Positions 36,348 through 43,954 of a DNA stretch of 64,000 nt are shown here, one piece after another (positions within the stretch are counted from its first letter, which is position 1; each line of letters opens with the position of its first letter). The DNA is from Curtobacterium flaccumfaciens UCD-AKU. Lineage in GTDB: Bacteria > Actinomycetota > Actinomycetes > Actinomycetales > Microbacteriaceae. The position numbers were made by a program, and so were the translations under genes. Location: the NCBI RefSeq assembly GCF_000349565.1, contig NZ_KB714629.1:36076-100075 (forward strand), in the 5' to 3' direction. A model generated the notes under the pieces. That model saw nothing but the letters and a program-made list of their open reading frames with translations. It was not told the origin of the DNA and searched no databases.

Positions 36348-37184
36348 TCAGGTGGTCTCGGTGCCGCCCGGCGTGGCGCGGCGGTCCCGTCGACTGCGGA
36401 GCGTCTCGCGCACCACGCTGATCGCGATCGCGACGGAGAGCCCGATCAGGATGATCTCGATGACCCCGGTCGTTGACGGTGGTTCGGCGCCCTCGTGGTT
36501 CCGTCCGGCGGTCTGCAGGAACAGCGCGGCGTCGTTGAGCCCGTGCAAGAGCATCGGCACCCACAGCCTCCCGGTGGCGCGGCGGGCCGCGTAGAAGAGT
36601 GCTCCGTCCATGCTGAGGAACGCCACCTGGAACAGGATCAAGCCGAGCGGGAGTCCGGCGATCACGAAGCCGACCACGTGGGCGAGGCCGAACAGCACCG
36701 AGGAGACGATGAGGACGACGAACTCGGAGTGATGTGCGCGGAGCGCGGTGACGAGGATCCCGCGGAAGAACAGCTCCTCGCCGACGCCGACGCCGAGCGC
36801 ACCGATGAGCACGACGACGATGATCCCGGCCGACGCCTCGGACCACGGCACGAGGCTGAACAAGATCACTGTCGAGACGAGGGACAGCACCGGAGCGGCG
36901 AGCCACCACCAGCGCCGGGGTCGCCCGACGGCGACAGCCGGTTCTCGCCAGATGTCGTTCCACCACCCCGAGCGCCGGGCGAAGAACACCCCGGCGGCGA
37001 TCATGATGCTGACCGGGATCCAGGTGCCGGCGAGCCAGTCCGCGATCGGGTGGTCCTCCCCGTTGACGACAGCGCTGAGCAGGTTCCCGACGCCGGCAGC
37101 CATGAGCACGTAGACCACGCAGGCGACGAGGGCGATCGAGAACAGCCGCGGGACCTCACGACGCCCATTGACTGCGGCGGTCAT
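36348..37184 (-). CDS. CPBP-family intramembrane metalloprotease (second of a pair)
   Basis: A 278-residue multi-pass membrane protein of the CAAX-protease/bacteriocin-processing family. The catalytic motifs are VGEELFFRG (EExxxR, about 141), FGLAHV (FxxxH, about 173) and HGLNDA near 222. It starts at 37184, where its ATG overlaps the stop of the upstream paralog (ATGA). The substrate is unknown; candidates are membrane-anchored regulators or prenylated/bacteriocin-like peptides, but none is nearby. Confidence 0.88.
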   Translation of the reverse strand: MTAAVNGRREVPRLFSIALVACVVYVLMAAGVGNLLSAVVNGEDHPIADWLAGTWIPVSIMIAAGVFFARRSGWWNDIWREPAVAVGRPRRWWWLAAPVLSLVSTVILFSLVPWSEASAGIIVVVLIGALGVGVGEELFFRGILVTALRAHHSEFVVLIVSSVLFGLAHVVGFVIAGLPLGLILFQVAFLSMDGALFYAARRATGRLWVPMLLHGLNDAALFLQTAGRNHEGAEPPSTTGVIEIILIGLSVAIAISVVRETLRSRRDRRATPGGTETT

Positions 37185-38077
37185 GCGGCCACTCCCTGCG
37201 GGTCGGGCTCGGTCTCGGTCTCGGTCTCGGGGCTGCTGACACGGCCCTTGATGAAGAACAGCACCAGGAGCGCGAGCACCGGGTAGACGAAGTTGAAGAT
37301 CCCCGCCAGGCTGATCAGCCCGGCGTCGCCGGCGGTCGCGGCGGTGGTGTCGATGCCACCGGTCGCCAGGATCGTGGTCGGGTCGGTCGCCGCGTGCAGC
37401 AGCATCGCGGGGACGATGCTGCCCGTGACACGCATCGACAGGTAGAACATCATGCCGGCGCCGAACGTGTACACGACCGTGACGGCCACCGTGACGAGCG
37501 GGGTCCCGCCGATGGCGTTCGAGGCGTGCATCAGCCCGAACAACACCGACGACAGCAGCGCGACGGTGCGTTCGGTGTGGCGCCCGCGGCGGAGCAGGTT
37601 CACGGCGACGCCGCGTGCGACGAGTTCCTCGGCGAACCCGATGCACAGACCGAGGAAGAGCACCGCGAAGACCACGGCGACCGAGTACGACGACCAGTTG
37701 GTCGCGACGAGCCGGATCACGATCGGGACGAGCAGCAGGACGACGGCGGTACACATCCACCCCCGCCCCGGCAGTGGCTGGCGACCGAAGACCTCGCGCC
37801 CCCAGCCGAGCGTGCGGACGAAGACCAGGGTGAGCAGCCCCATCACGATGATCGGCAGGGCGACGCCCACGACGGCTCCGCGGGGTGTGGCGAACAGCTC
37901 GTCCGCGGTGATGTCGCTGGCGAGGGTGCGGGCGTTCAGCCAGCCGAGCCCCTCGTAGACGGCGAGGTAGAGGACGACGGCGAGCACTGCGCGCCACCAG
38001 CCGCCGCGGTCCCAGAAGCGCTGCCACGGGTTCCGTGCCGCTGCCGTGTCGGTCGAGCGATCTGCTCCTGCAGCCAT
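37181..38077 (-). CDS. CPBP-family intramembrane metalloprotease (first of a pair)
   Basis: A 298-residue multi-pass membrane protein of the same family as its downstream neighbour. Motifs FAEELVARG (about 147) and FGLMHA (about 180) hold the catalytic Glu, Arg and His, followed by LLHAATD. An N-terminal hydrophilic tail of about 25 residues precedes the first helix. It is coupled to the next protease gene by a 4-bp overlap. The two share motifs but differ clearly elsewhere, so the duplication is not recent. Confidence 0.88.
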   Translation of the reverse strand: MAAGADRSTDTAAARNPWQRFWDRGGWWRAVLAVVLYLAVYEGLGWLNARTLASDITADELFATPRGAVVGVALPIIVMGLLTLVFVRTLGWGREVFGRQPLPGRGWMCTAVVLLLVPIVIRLVATNWSSYSVAVVFAVLFLGLCIGFAEELVARGVAVNLLRRGRHTERTVALLSSVLFGLMHASNAIGGTPLVTVAVTVVYTFGAGMMFYLSMRVTGSIVPAMLLHAATDPTTILATGGIDTTAATAGDAGLISLAGIFNFVYPVLALLVLFFIKGRVSSPETETETEPDPQGVAA

Positions 38078-38180
38078 GCTGTCCTCGCGGGTCTCGGTCG
38101 TCGGGGCGTCTGGTGACTCGTCCTCACGTCAGCGTAGTGCGGACCCGGATCACCCCGCGTGCCCTGCACGCGCGTCAGGG

Positions 38181-38224
38181 CGGACGGGAGGCCCGTGGCG
38201 GCGTCGCCACGGGCCTCCCGTCCG
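38181..38224. terminator. Perfect 20-bp palindrome, GGAGGCsCG family (copy F)
   Basis: CGGACGGGAGGCCCGTGGCG pairs perfectly with 38205-38224 around loop GCGT. It lies 27 bp beyond the HNH nuclease stop codon on its downstream side. Confidence 0.65.
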
Positions 38225-38251
38225 TCTCGTGGTGCCTCCCACCGACGGCCG

Positions 38252-38746
38252 CTACGCGGCCACGAGGTACTCGTCCCACTCCGCCTGCGGGCGCTCGATG
38301 CCACGCACGACCCACGAGGACCCGTGCGGCACCTTCGGCGGGAACCGGAGGCGCCACCCCATCTCCTGCGGGGTGCGGTCGCCCTTGGTGTTGTTGCAGG
38401 TCAGGCAGCAGGCGACCAGGTTCTCCCACGAATCCTGCCCACCGCGCGACCGCGGGTGCACGTGGTCGATGGTGGTGGCGTGCCGGCCGCAGTAGGCACA
38501 GTGGTTGCCGTCGCGACGCAGGACGCCGCGACGGGACACGGGCACGAGCCGGGAGTGCGGGATGCGGACGTAGCGGGTGAGGATGATGACCGTCGGACGT
38601 TCGTAGCTCGACGTCGACCCGGTGACCGGGTGTTCGACGTCGGCCGCGACGACGGCGGCCTTCTGGTTCATGACCAGCACGAGGGCTCGTCGGAACGAGA
38701 TCACCGCGAGGGGCTCGTAACCGGCGTTGAGGACGAGAGTGCGCAT
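38252..38746 (-). CDS. HNH endonuclease
   Basis: A 164-residue protein with a beta-rich N-terminal part (MRTLVLNAGYEPLAVISFRR) and an HNH nuclease domain: CAYCGRHATTIDHVHPRSRGG (about 93-113; two zinc Cys and the HNH His-Asp) and CNNTKGD with the second Cys pair (CLTC). Stand-alone members of this family are common single-copy genes in actinobacteria and are not restriction enzymes; the role is unknown. Upstream are two hairpins and a possible leader peptide. Confidence 0.88.
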   Translation of the reverse strand: MRTLVLNAGYEPLAVISFRRALVLVMNQKAAVVAADVEHPVTGSTSSYERPTVIILTRYVRIPHSRLVPVSRRGVLRRDGNHCAYCGRHATTIDHVHPRSRGGQDSWENLVACCLTCNNTKGDRTPQEMGWRLRFPPKVPHGSSWVVRGIERPQAEWDEYLVAA

Positions 38747-38814
38747 GGGTTCCCTTCCGACGTGCCTGGACGGCTTCCAGGCGCTGCGGGTGCGTCGGAC
38801 CGACGACGCGGAAC

Positions 38815-38879
38815 GGGTGAACACGGCCTGTTCACACCCCTGGAACCACGAAGAGCACCACCCGGATGGGCAGTGCTCT
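38815..38879 (-). promoter_or_regulatory. Two consecutive stem-loops upstream of the HNH gene
   Basis: Stem 1, AGAGCAC/GTGCTCT (38852-38879), starts 3 bp past the stop of the possible leader peptide. Stem 2, GGGTGAACA with TGTTCACACCC (38815-38839), lies between it and the HNH start. The order leader ORF - hairpin - hairpin - gene resembles an attenuator. Confidence 0.4.
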
Positions 38880-38881
38880 CG

Positions 38882-38977
38882 TCATGCAGGGGCGTGCTCG
38901 TGCACGCAGGCTGTGCTCGACCATATGTCGACACGCGCGCGCCGACCCATGGTGCGGGTCGTGCGGAACGTCGACAT
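38882..38977 (-). CDS. Possible 31-residue leader peptide
   Basis: A short frame beginning MSTFRTTRTMGRRARVD with a strong Shine-Dalgarno (ACAGGAG, 5 bases before the ATG), placed 136 bp upstream of the HNH gene on the same strand. It contains five Arg codons. The region 38747-39027 otherwise holds only hairpins. It could be a regulatory leader peptide; coding is supported only by the ribosome site. Confidence 0.4.
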   Translation of the reverse strand: MSTFRTTRTMGRRARVDIWSSTACVHEHAPA

Positions 38978-39027
38978 GAGGGTCTCCTGTTCGCGCCGGT
39001 GCGGACCGGTGCAGCGTCAGGTTAACC

Positions 39028-39067
39028 CAGAAACCGGCCCGGCACGAGGGTGTGCGGGCCGGTTCTG
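39028..39067. terminator. Hairpin terminator of the NlpC/P60 gene
   Basis: CAGAAACCGGCCC and GGGCCGGTTCTG pair with small bulges, 34 bp past the NlpC/P60 stop codon on its downstream side. Confidence 0.55.
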
Positions 39068-39100
39068 GAGAAGTTCACACTCCCCCGGGGGCAGTGTTCG

Positions 39101-40072
39101 CTAGATGCCGAAGCGGACGATGTGGTAGTCGCTCGTCCAGATCGGGCGGATGGACACCGCGCCACCGGGCTTCGGGGCGTCCATGATCATGCCGTTGCCC
39201 ATGTAGAAGCCGTCGTGCGCCTCGTTGTTGAAGATGACGACGTCGCCGGGCTGCGCCTCGGACTCGGGGATCGTGGTGCCGGCCTGGTCCTGCAGCGGCA
39301 CCGAGTGCGCCAGGTTGATGCCGTACTGGGCGTAGACGAACATGATGAAGCCGGAGCAGTCGAAGCCCGAGGGGTCAGCGCCGCCGACGACGTACGGGGT
39401 GCCGATGTACTGCTTGGCGGTGTTGACCACGGCCGGCAGCGAGAACGGGGTGTTCGCCGCCGACGAGCTGGCTGCGTACTCCGCCGCGGACGGCCCGGTG
39501 TACGAGGCGTACTGCTTCGCGGTCGCGGCGCGGGCGGCCTGCGTCTCCTTCGCCTGAGCTGCGGCCTGCTTCGCTGCAGCAGCCTGGTCGGCGGCTGCCT
39601 GCGCGGCCGCCTTCTCGGCGTTGAGCGTCGCGGTGGAGGTGGCGCCGTAGCCGTCACGGCTCGTGTCCGCCAGCGCCACGGCGTCGGACACCGACAGCTC
39701 CTGGCTCTGCGTGGCGCGGACCTGACGCTGGGCGTCCGCGGCGACGGTCGAGTTGCTGGCGGACGTCGCGGCGAAGGCCGGAGCGACCGCGACCGTCCCG
39801 AACATGCCGGCGGCGACGGTGAGGACGACGGGCGCGAGGAACTTGCGCTTCCGCGACACCGAGCTGGCCTTCGCGGTGCTCGCGGCGGCGGCGGCCTGCG
39901 CGGCACGACGACCGCCGGGCAGCGGAGCGGAGCGCACCGGCACGACCTTGCGGACGGCTCGGCCCTCGGTCTCGCGCACGGCCCGCCGGGTGAGCGGGGC
40001 GGTGGTGGCGTTCTCGGTGTTCGTCGGGTTCGCGGGCGTCTGGTCGTCCGCGGCGGTACCGGTCTGCGTCAA
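39101..40072 (-). CDS. NlpC/P60 cell-wall peptidase
   Basis: A 323-residue exported endopeptidase for the peptidoglycan stem peptide. A basic, Thr-rich N-terminus of about 70 residues leads to a membrane/signal segment (KFLAPVVLTVAAGMFGTVAV, about 75-94), then an Ala/Gln-rich coiled stretch, and a C-terminal NlpC/P60 domain with the catalytic Cys in DPSGFDCSGFIMFVYA (about 242) and His in EAHDGFYMGNG. I prefer TTG 40072, which has GGAGA in front; ATG at 40135 would add 21 residues but overlaps leader structure. Confidence 0.88.
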   Translation of the reverse strand: MTQTGTAADDQTPANPTNTENATTAPLTRRAVRETEGRAVRKVVPVRSAPLPGGRRAAQAAAAASTAKASSVSRKRKFLAPVVLTVAAGMFGTVAVAPAFAATSASNSTVAADAQRQVRATQSQELSVSDAVALADTSRDGYGATSTATLNAEKAAAQAAADQAAAAKQAAAQAKETQAARAATAKQYASYTGPSAAEYAASSSAANTPFSLPAVVNTAKQYIGTPYVVGGADPSGFDCSGFIMFVYAQYGINLAHSVPLQDQAGTTIPESEAQPGDVVIFNNEAHDGFYMGNGMIMDAPKPGGAVSIRPIWTSDYHIVRFGI

Positions 40073-40094
40073 GAGGTGTGTCTCCAACGTCTCG

Positions 40095-40300
40095 TCATCA
40101 CGCCGCCGTGGGTGTCCGGCGGTGTGCAACCCCATCCGTTCGTCATCGTTTCCGATCGAGGCAGGAGACGGGTTCGAGACGTCCTGCCACGGGTCTCCGG
40201 CTCAGGGGCAGCACGGCGACTCGGACGAGTGTACGGAGGCGTCGTTACCGTGTCGAGACAAAACGCCACGAGGTAACGAATCGGTAAAGACTCTCAGGGA
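40095..40300 (-). promoter_or_regulatory. Long structured 5' leader; candidate c-di-AMP (ydaO-type) riboswitch
   Basis: The leader of the NlpC/P60 gene contains a GGCAGGA/TCCTGCC stem (40160-40188), a competing GGAGAC/GTCTCC pairing, the piece CGAACCCGTC followed by CCTGCCTCG that recalls the ydaO 3' consensus, and a CCGCCG/CGGCGG hairpin near the start codon. In actinobacteria this riboswitch class controls cell-wall hydrolase genes. Not all ydaO blocks could be found by eye, so the class is tentative. Confidence 0.35.
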
Positions 40301-40314
40301 CGACCCCGGAGGGG

Positions 40315-41010
40315 TCAGTCGCGCTCGATGTAGACGTGCTGGGCAACCTCGATGGGGAGCTCGATGCCCGAGTCTTCGCCCTCGACACGGACCGCCACGT
40401 AGGCCCCCGCACGCTGCACACTGCCGACCCGGCCGGGCATGACACCGGCCGTCCGGAGCTGGTGCAGGAGTTCCGGCTCGAACTGCACGGGCTCGCCCAG
40501 TCGTCGGATGACGCCGGTCGCGACGGCGTCGGTGCCCTCGGTCGCGGCGACGATGTTCTGGACGCCGTCGAGGAACCCGGCGGCCGCGGGGCCACCGATC
40601 TCGGCCAGCCCGGGGATCGGGTTGCCGTACGGCGACTCGGTCGGGTTGCCGAGCATCTCGAGCAGACGGACCTCGACCTGCTCGCTCATGACGTGTTCCC
40701 ACCGGCATGCCTCGTCGTGCACGAACGCCCAGTCGAGTCCGATGACGTCGGCCAGCAGGCGCTCGGCAAGACGGTGCTTGCGCATCACGTGGGTGGCGCG
40801 GGAACGGCCTTCGTCGGTGAGCTCCAGGTGCCGGTCACCGGAGACGACGACCAGGCCGTCGCGCTCCATGCGGGCGATGGTCTGGGAGACGGTCGGACCC
40901 GAGTGGCCGAGGCGCTCGGAGATGCGCGCGCGCAGCGGCACGATCGCCTCTTCCTCCAAGTCGAGGATGGTGCGAAGGTACATCTCCGTGGTGTCGACGA
41001 GATCGGTCAC
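40315..41010 (-). CDS. DtxR/IdeR-family metal-dependent repressor
   Basis: A 231-residue regulator with an N-terminal winged helix (LRARISERLGHSGPTVSQTI, about 29-48), a metal-binding dimer domain holding His in MRKHRLAERLL and the Cys/Glu/His cluster HDEACRWEH (about 98-106, as in DtxR Cys102), and a C-terminal SH3-like domain. It should bind Fe(II) (or Mn) and repress uptake genes. Cys at this place favours an iron sensor over MntR. GTG at 41010 with GAGGCGGACC upstream is the family start. Confidence 0.9.
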   Translation of the reverse strand: MTDLVDTTEMYLRTILDLEEEAIVPLRARISERLGHSGPTVSQTIARMERDGLVVVSGDRHLELTDEGRSRATHVMRKHRLAERLLADVIGLDWAFVHDEACRWEHVMSEQVEVRLLEMLGNPTESPYGNPIPGLAEIGGPAAAGFLDGVQNIVAATEGTDAVATGVIRRLGEPVQFEPELLHQLRTAGVMPGRVGSVQRAGAYVAVRVEGEDSGIELPIEVAQHVYIERD

Positions 41011-41194
41011 GGTCCGCCTCTCATGTCTGGGCCCAGCGCCGACCACACTACTTGTTCGCACCGACGAACACCGACCGGCGCCCGGGCACACGTGAGAAAG
41101 GGTCATCGGACGCGGTGAGCGGGTGCGCCGGACCCACCCCGTCCGGCCGGTACACGGGCGGGGGCATGCGGATCGGCGTCGGTAGGATCGGTGC

Positions 41195-42310
41195 ATGGCA
41201 GACATCGTCATCCCGGCCGAACTCCTCCCCACCGACGGTCGCTTCGGCTGCGGTCCGTCGAAGATCCGCGGTGCACAGCTCGAGGCACTCGTGACGCGCG
41301 GCGCCACGGTCCTCGGCACCTCGCACCGCCAGAAGCCCGTGAAGGACCTGGTCGGCAGCGTCCGCTCCGGCCTCGCCGACCTGTTCCAGATCCCCGAGGG
41401 CTACGAGGTCGTCCTCGGCAACGGCGGCTCGACAGCGTTCTGGGACGCCGCCGCCTTCGGCCTCATCGAGCGTCGGGCCGAGAACCTGTCCTTCGGCGAG
41501 TTCGGGTCGAAGTTCGCCAAGGCCGCCGCAGCCCCGTGGCTCCAGGCTCCGCACGTCGTCGAAGCGCCGGGCGGCTCCCTCGCCGCACTCGAGCCGGTGG
41601 ACGGCGTCGACGTCTACGCCTACCCGCACAACGAGACCTCGACGGGCGTCATGGCCCCGGTCGTCCGAGCGACCGGTGACGTCGGCGCCCTGACCGTCGT
41701 GGACGCGACCAGCGCCGCAGGTGGTGCCCTGTTCGACGTCAGCGCCACCGACGTCTACTACTTCGCGCCGCAGAAGAACTTCGCCTCTGACGGCGGGCTC
41801 TGGCTCGCACTGCTCTCCCCCGCGGCGATCGAGCGGATCGAGCGCATCGCCGCATCGGACCGGTACATCCCCGAGTTCCTGTCGCTGAAGAACGCGGTCG
41901 ACAACTCGCGCCTGAACCAGACCCTGAACACCCCGGCGATCTCCACGCTGCTGCTCCTCGACGAGCAGGTCCGGTGGATGAACGAGTCCGGCGGTCTGGC
42001 GTGGGCGGACCTCCGCACGAAGACCTCGTCGTCGACGATCTACGACTGGGCCGAGGCGAGCGAGTACGCCACCCCGTTCGTCACCGACGCCGCTGCGCGG
42101 TCGCAGGTCGTCGCCACGATCGACCTCGACGACTCGATCGACGCCAAGTCCGTGGCCGCGACCCTGCGCGCCAACGGCATCGTCGACACCGAGCCGTACC
42201 GGAAGCTCGGCCGCAACCAGCTGCGCGTCGCGACGTTCACCGCGATCGACCCGGACGACGTCGCGAAGCTCGTGCGTGCGATCGACTTCACGGTCGACGC
42301 CCTGCGCTGA
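41195..42310 (+). CDS. serC: Phosphoserine aminotransferase
   Basis: A 371-residue PLP enzyme converting 3-phosphohydroxypyruvate to phosphoserine. It has the actinobacterial-type SerC start PAELLPTDGRFGCGPSKIR, the phosphate-binding GNGGSTAFWDA (about 70), the PLP Asp in VVDATSAAGG (about 168) and the Schiff-base Lys in YYFAPQKNFASDGG (about 193). It is divergent from the DtxR-type regulator and ends at a strong hairpin shared with the convergent DUF3027 gene, a neighbourhood also known in mycobacteria. Confidence 0.93.
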   Translation: MADIVIPAELLPTDGRFGCGPSKIRGAQLEALVTRGATVLGTSHRQKPVKDLVGSVRSGLADLFQIPEGYEVVLGNGGSTAFWDAAAFGLIERRAENLSFGEFGSKFAKAAAAPWLQAPHVVEAPGGSLAALEPVDGVDVYAYPHNETSTGVMAPVVRATGDVGALTVVDATSAAGGALFDVSATDVYYFAPQKNFASDGGLWLALLSPAAIERIERIAASDRYIPEFLSLKNAVDNSRLNQTLNTPAISTLLLLDEQVRWMNESGGLAWADLRTKTSSSTIYDWAEASEYATPFVTDAAARSQVVATIDLDDSIDAKSVAATLRANGIVDTEPYRKLGRNQLRVATFTAIDPDDVAKLVRAIDFTVDALR

Positions 42311-42334
42311 CGCCGGGGACACCCGCCGGAACGC

Positions 42335-42379
42335 CGAACGGGCCCGGCACCACCAGATCGGTGGTGCCGGGCCCGTTCG
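42335..42379. terminator. Bidirectional 20-bp perfect hairpin
   Basis: CGAACGGGCCCGGCACCACC (42335-42354) pairs perfectly with 42360-42379, loop AGATC, between the convergent serC and DUF3027 genes. Confidence 0.75.
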
Positions 42380-42397
42380 TTCGTCGGTGCGGGTGCG

Positions 42398-43189
42398 TCA
42401 GGCGCGGTGGAAGTCCGGGTCGGCCTCGCCCGCGTCGAGCTGGTCCACCTCGAGGTCGGCGTCGGGCTCGACCGGCTGCACGCGGCGGGCACGGCGGCGG
42501 CGCGGCGACTGCGGAGCCTCATCCTCGTCGGCACCGTCGGAGGCGTCGGTGTCGCTCACATCGGCGAGCGCATCGACGTCCACGCCCTCGATGTCGTCGT
42601 CGTCCGACTCGTCGAGGTCATCCTCGTCGGCATCGAACTCGTCGTCGTCGTCATCATCCGACTCGTCGTCGTCCTCGTCGTCCGAGTCGTCGTAGTCGTC
42701 GTCTTCGTCGTCGTCCGACTCGTCTTCGTCGTCGTCGAACTCGTCGTCGTCATCGTCATCGTCCGACTCGTCGTCCTCGTCCGACTCGCCGTCCTCTGCC
42801 TCGTGCTCCTGCGCGGCCCGGTACTCGGCCAGCCGCTCGGACCACGGAACCCACTCGGGTGCGACGAGCGCGCCGTCCCCGGGCATCAGCTCGACCTCGA
42901 GCACGGTGGGTTCGTCGTCGCCGATCTTCGCGACGCTGACGGTCCAGCGCCACCCGGGGTACCCGGGCAGGCGGTTGGCGAACAGGACGGACACGACACC
43001 GTCCCCTTCGTCAACGGTGCCGACGGGTGCGCCGACGGTCGACTCGGGGGTGACCTCGAGCAACGCCTCGCGCGCCAGGTCGGTGTAGTTGATGGACGCT
43101 GCGTCGATGGACGCTGCGTCGATGGACACGGCGTCAGTCGACGCTGCGTCGGGAGCCGTCTCGGCCCCTGCTGTCTCGGACTCGGTCAT
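42398..43189 (-). CDS. DUF3027 protein with long acidic tract
   Basis: A 263-residue cytosolic protein. The DUF3027 core (about 35-125) is marked by YPGWRWTVSVAKIGDDEP and EWVPWSERLAEYRAAQ. It is followed by about 85 residues that are almost only Asp, Glu and Ser (about 130-220) and a basic RRRRARR patch. Near the N-terminus the frame contains four tandem 15-bp units giving repeated SIDAA. GGAGGCGTGACCCC precedes the ATG, which is 4 bp after the cold-shock gene stop. Function unknown; the gene pair is conserved in actinobacteria. Confidence 0.85.
   Translation of the reverse strand: MTESETAGAETAPDAASTDAVSIDAASIDAASINYTDLAREALLEVTPESTVGAPVGTVDEGDGVVSVLFANRLPGYPGWRWTVSVAKIGDDEPTVLEVELMPGDGALVAPEWVPWSERLAEYRAAQEHEAEDGESDEDDESDDDDDDDEFDDDEDESDDDEDDDYDDSDDEDDDESDDDDDDEFDADEDDLDESDDDDIEGVDVDALADVSDTDASDGADEDEAPQSPRRRRARRVQPVEPDADLEVDQLDAGEADPDFHRA
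43091..43150. repeat. 15-bp tandem repeat in the DUF3027 gene
   Basis: Four units of GATGGACGCTGCGTC (43091, 43106, 43121, 43136); the first two are identical and the others have two and three changes. In frame they add SIDAA-like repeats, so copy-number change would keep the frame. Confidence 0.8.
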
Positions 43190-43193
43190 GGGG

Positions 43194-43571
43194 TCACGCC
43201 TCCAACTGGTCTGCGACGTGCCGCAGGATGGCGGCGATGCGATCGCCGTTCTTCGGGTAGCGGCCGTGGCGGAGGTCTCCGCTGATCCGGTCGAGTTCCT
43301 TCACCAGGTCCTCGACGATCACGGCCATGTCGTCCGCGGAGCGACGGGTCATCCGCGACAGCGACGGCTGGGGTTCCAGCAGCCGCACGGACAACGCCTG
43401 CGACCCCTTCTTGCCCTGGACGACGCCGTACTCGAGCCGCGTGCCGGCCTTGACGGTCACGACGCCGTCGGGCAGCGAGGACGCGTGCAGGAACACCTGG
43501 TCGCCGTCGTCTCCGGTGATGAAGCCGAAGCCCTTGTCGTCGTCGTAGAACTTGACCTTGCCGGTGGGCAT
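43194..43571 (-). CDS. Cold-shock domain protein with C-terminal extension
   Basis: A 125-residue protein: a cold-shock OB-fold at 1-65 with RNP1 KGFGFI (about 13) and RNP2-like VFLHAS (about 26), then a helical extension of about 60 residues (AVIVEDLVKELDRISGDLRHGRYPK). It should bind single-stranded RNA or DNA. The extended form paired with DUF3027 is typical of actinobacteria and distinct from the 67-residue CspA at 53282. GAGGAGTCCACGC precedes the ATG. Confidence 0.9.
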   Translation of the reverse strand: MPTGKVKFYDDDKGFGFITGDDGDQVFLHASSLPDGVVTVKAGTRLEYGVVQGKKGSQALSVRLLEPQPSLSRMTRRSADDMAVIVEDLVKELDRISGDLRHGRYPKNGDRIAAILRHVADQLEA

Positions 43572-43626
43572 GCGTGGACTCCTCGAGGTCGTGGTACGGC
43601 CGTGGTGCGTCGGATATCCTGGGTCG

Positions 43627-43926
43627 ATGGCCAATCCGACCCGATCAACCGGGAACCCGCAGGATTCCGCAGAACCCCCGCTGACGTTCAATCGTACCGA
43701 ACGCGCTCTGGCGTTCATGATCGGTGGCATCTTCATCGCTGCCTTCCTCTGCATGGCGGCCATCATCGTCATGTGGCTGACGGCCTCGAGTGCGCAGGCG
43801 TCGATGCCGTGGCCGGTGATCATGGCGGTCCCGCTCATCGGCTTCCCGATCGGCATGGTGCTGGTCTTCACGCTCCTCGCCATCACCTGGACGCGTCGCG
43901 CACGAGCGAACCGGACGGCTCGCTGA
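43627..43926 (+). CDS. Small two-helix membrane protein
   Basis: A 99-residue protein with a hydrophilic N-terminus of about 25 residues, two membrane helices (about 30-52 and 64-87) and a basic end (TRRARANRTAR) that should face the cytosol. No family recognised. It is divergent from the cold-shock gene and 28 bp upstream of the helicase-associated gene, so it may be co-transcribed with the latter. Confidence 0.7.
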   Translation: MANPTRSTGNPQDSAEPPLTFNRTERALAFMIGGIFIAAFLCMAAIIVMWLTASSAQASMPWPVIMAVPLIGFPIGMVLVFTLLAITWTRRARANRTAR

Positions 43927-43954
43927 CGTCCGCCCCGGACGCTGGCACCGGACG

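Noticed and set aside
42407-43285. Plus-strand frame of Val/Leu repeats opposite the DUF3027 acidic tract
   Set aside because: It is only the reverse complement of Asp/Glu/Ser codons (GTCGTC repeats). The minus strand has the ribosome site and the conserved domain.
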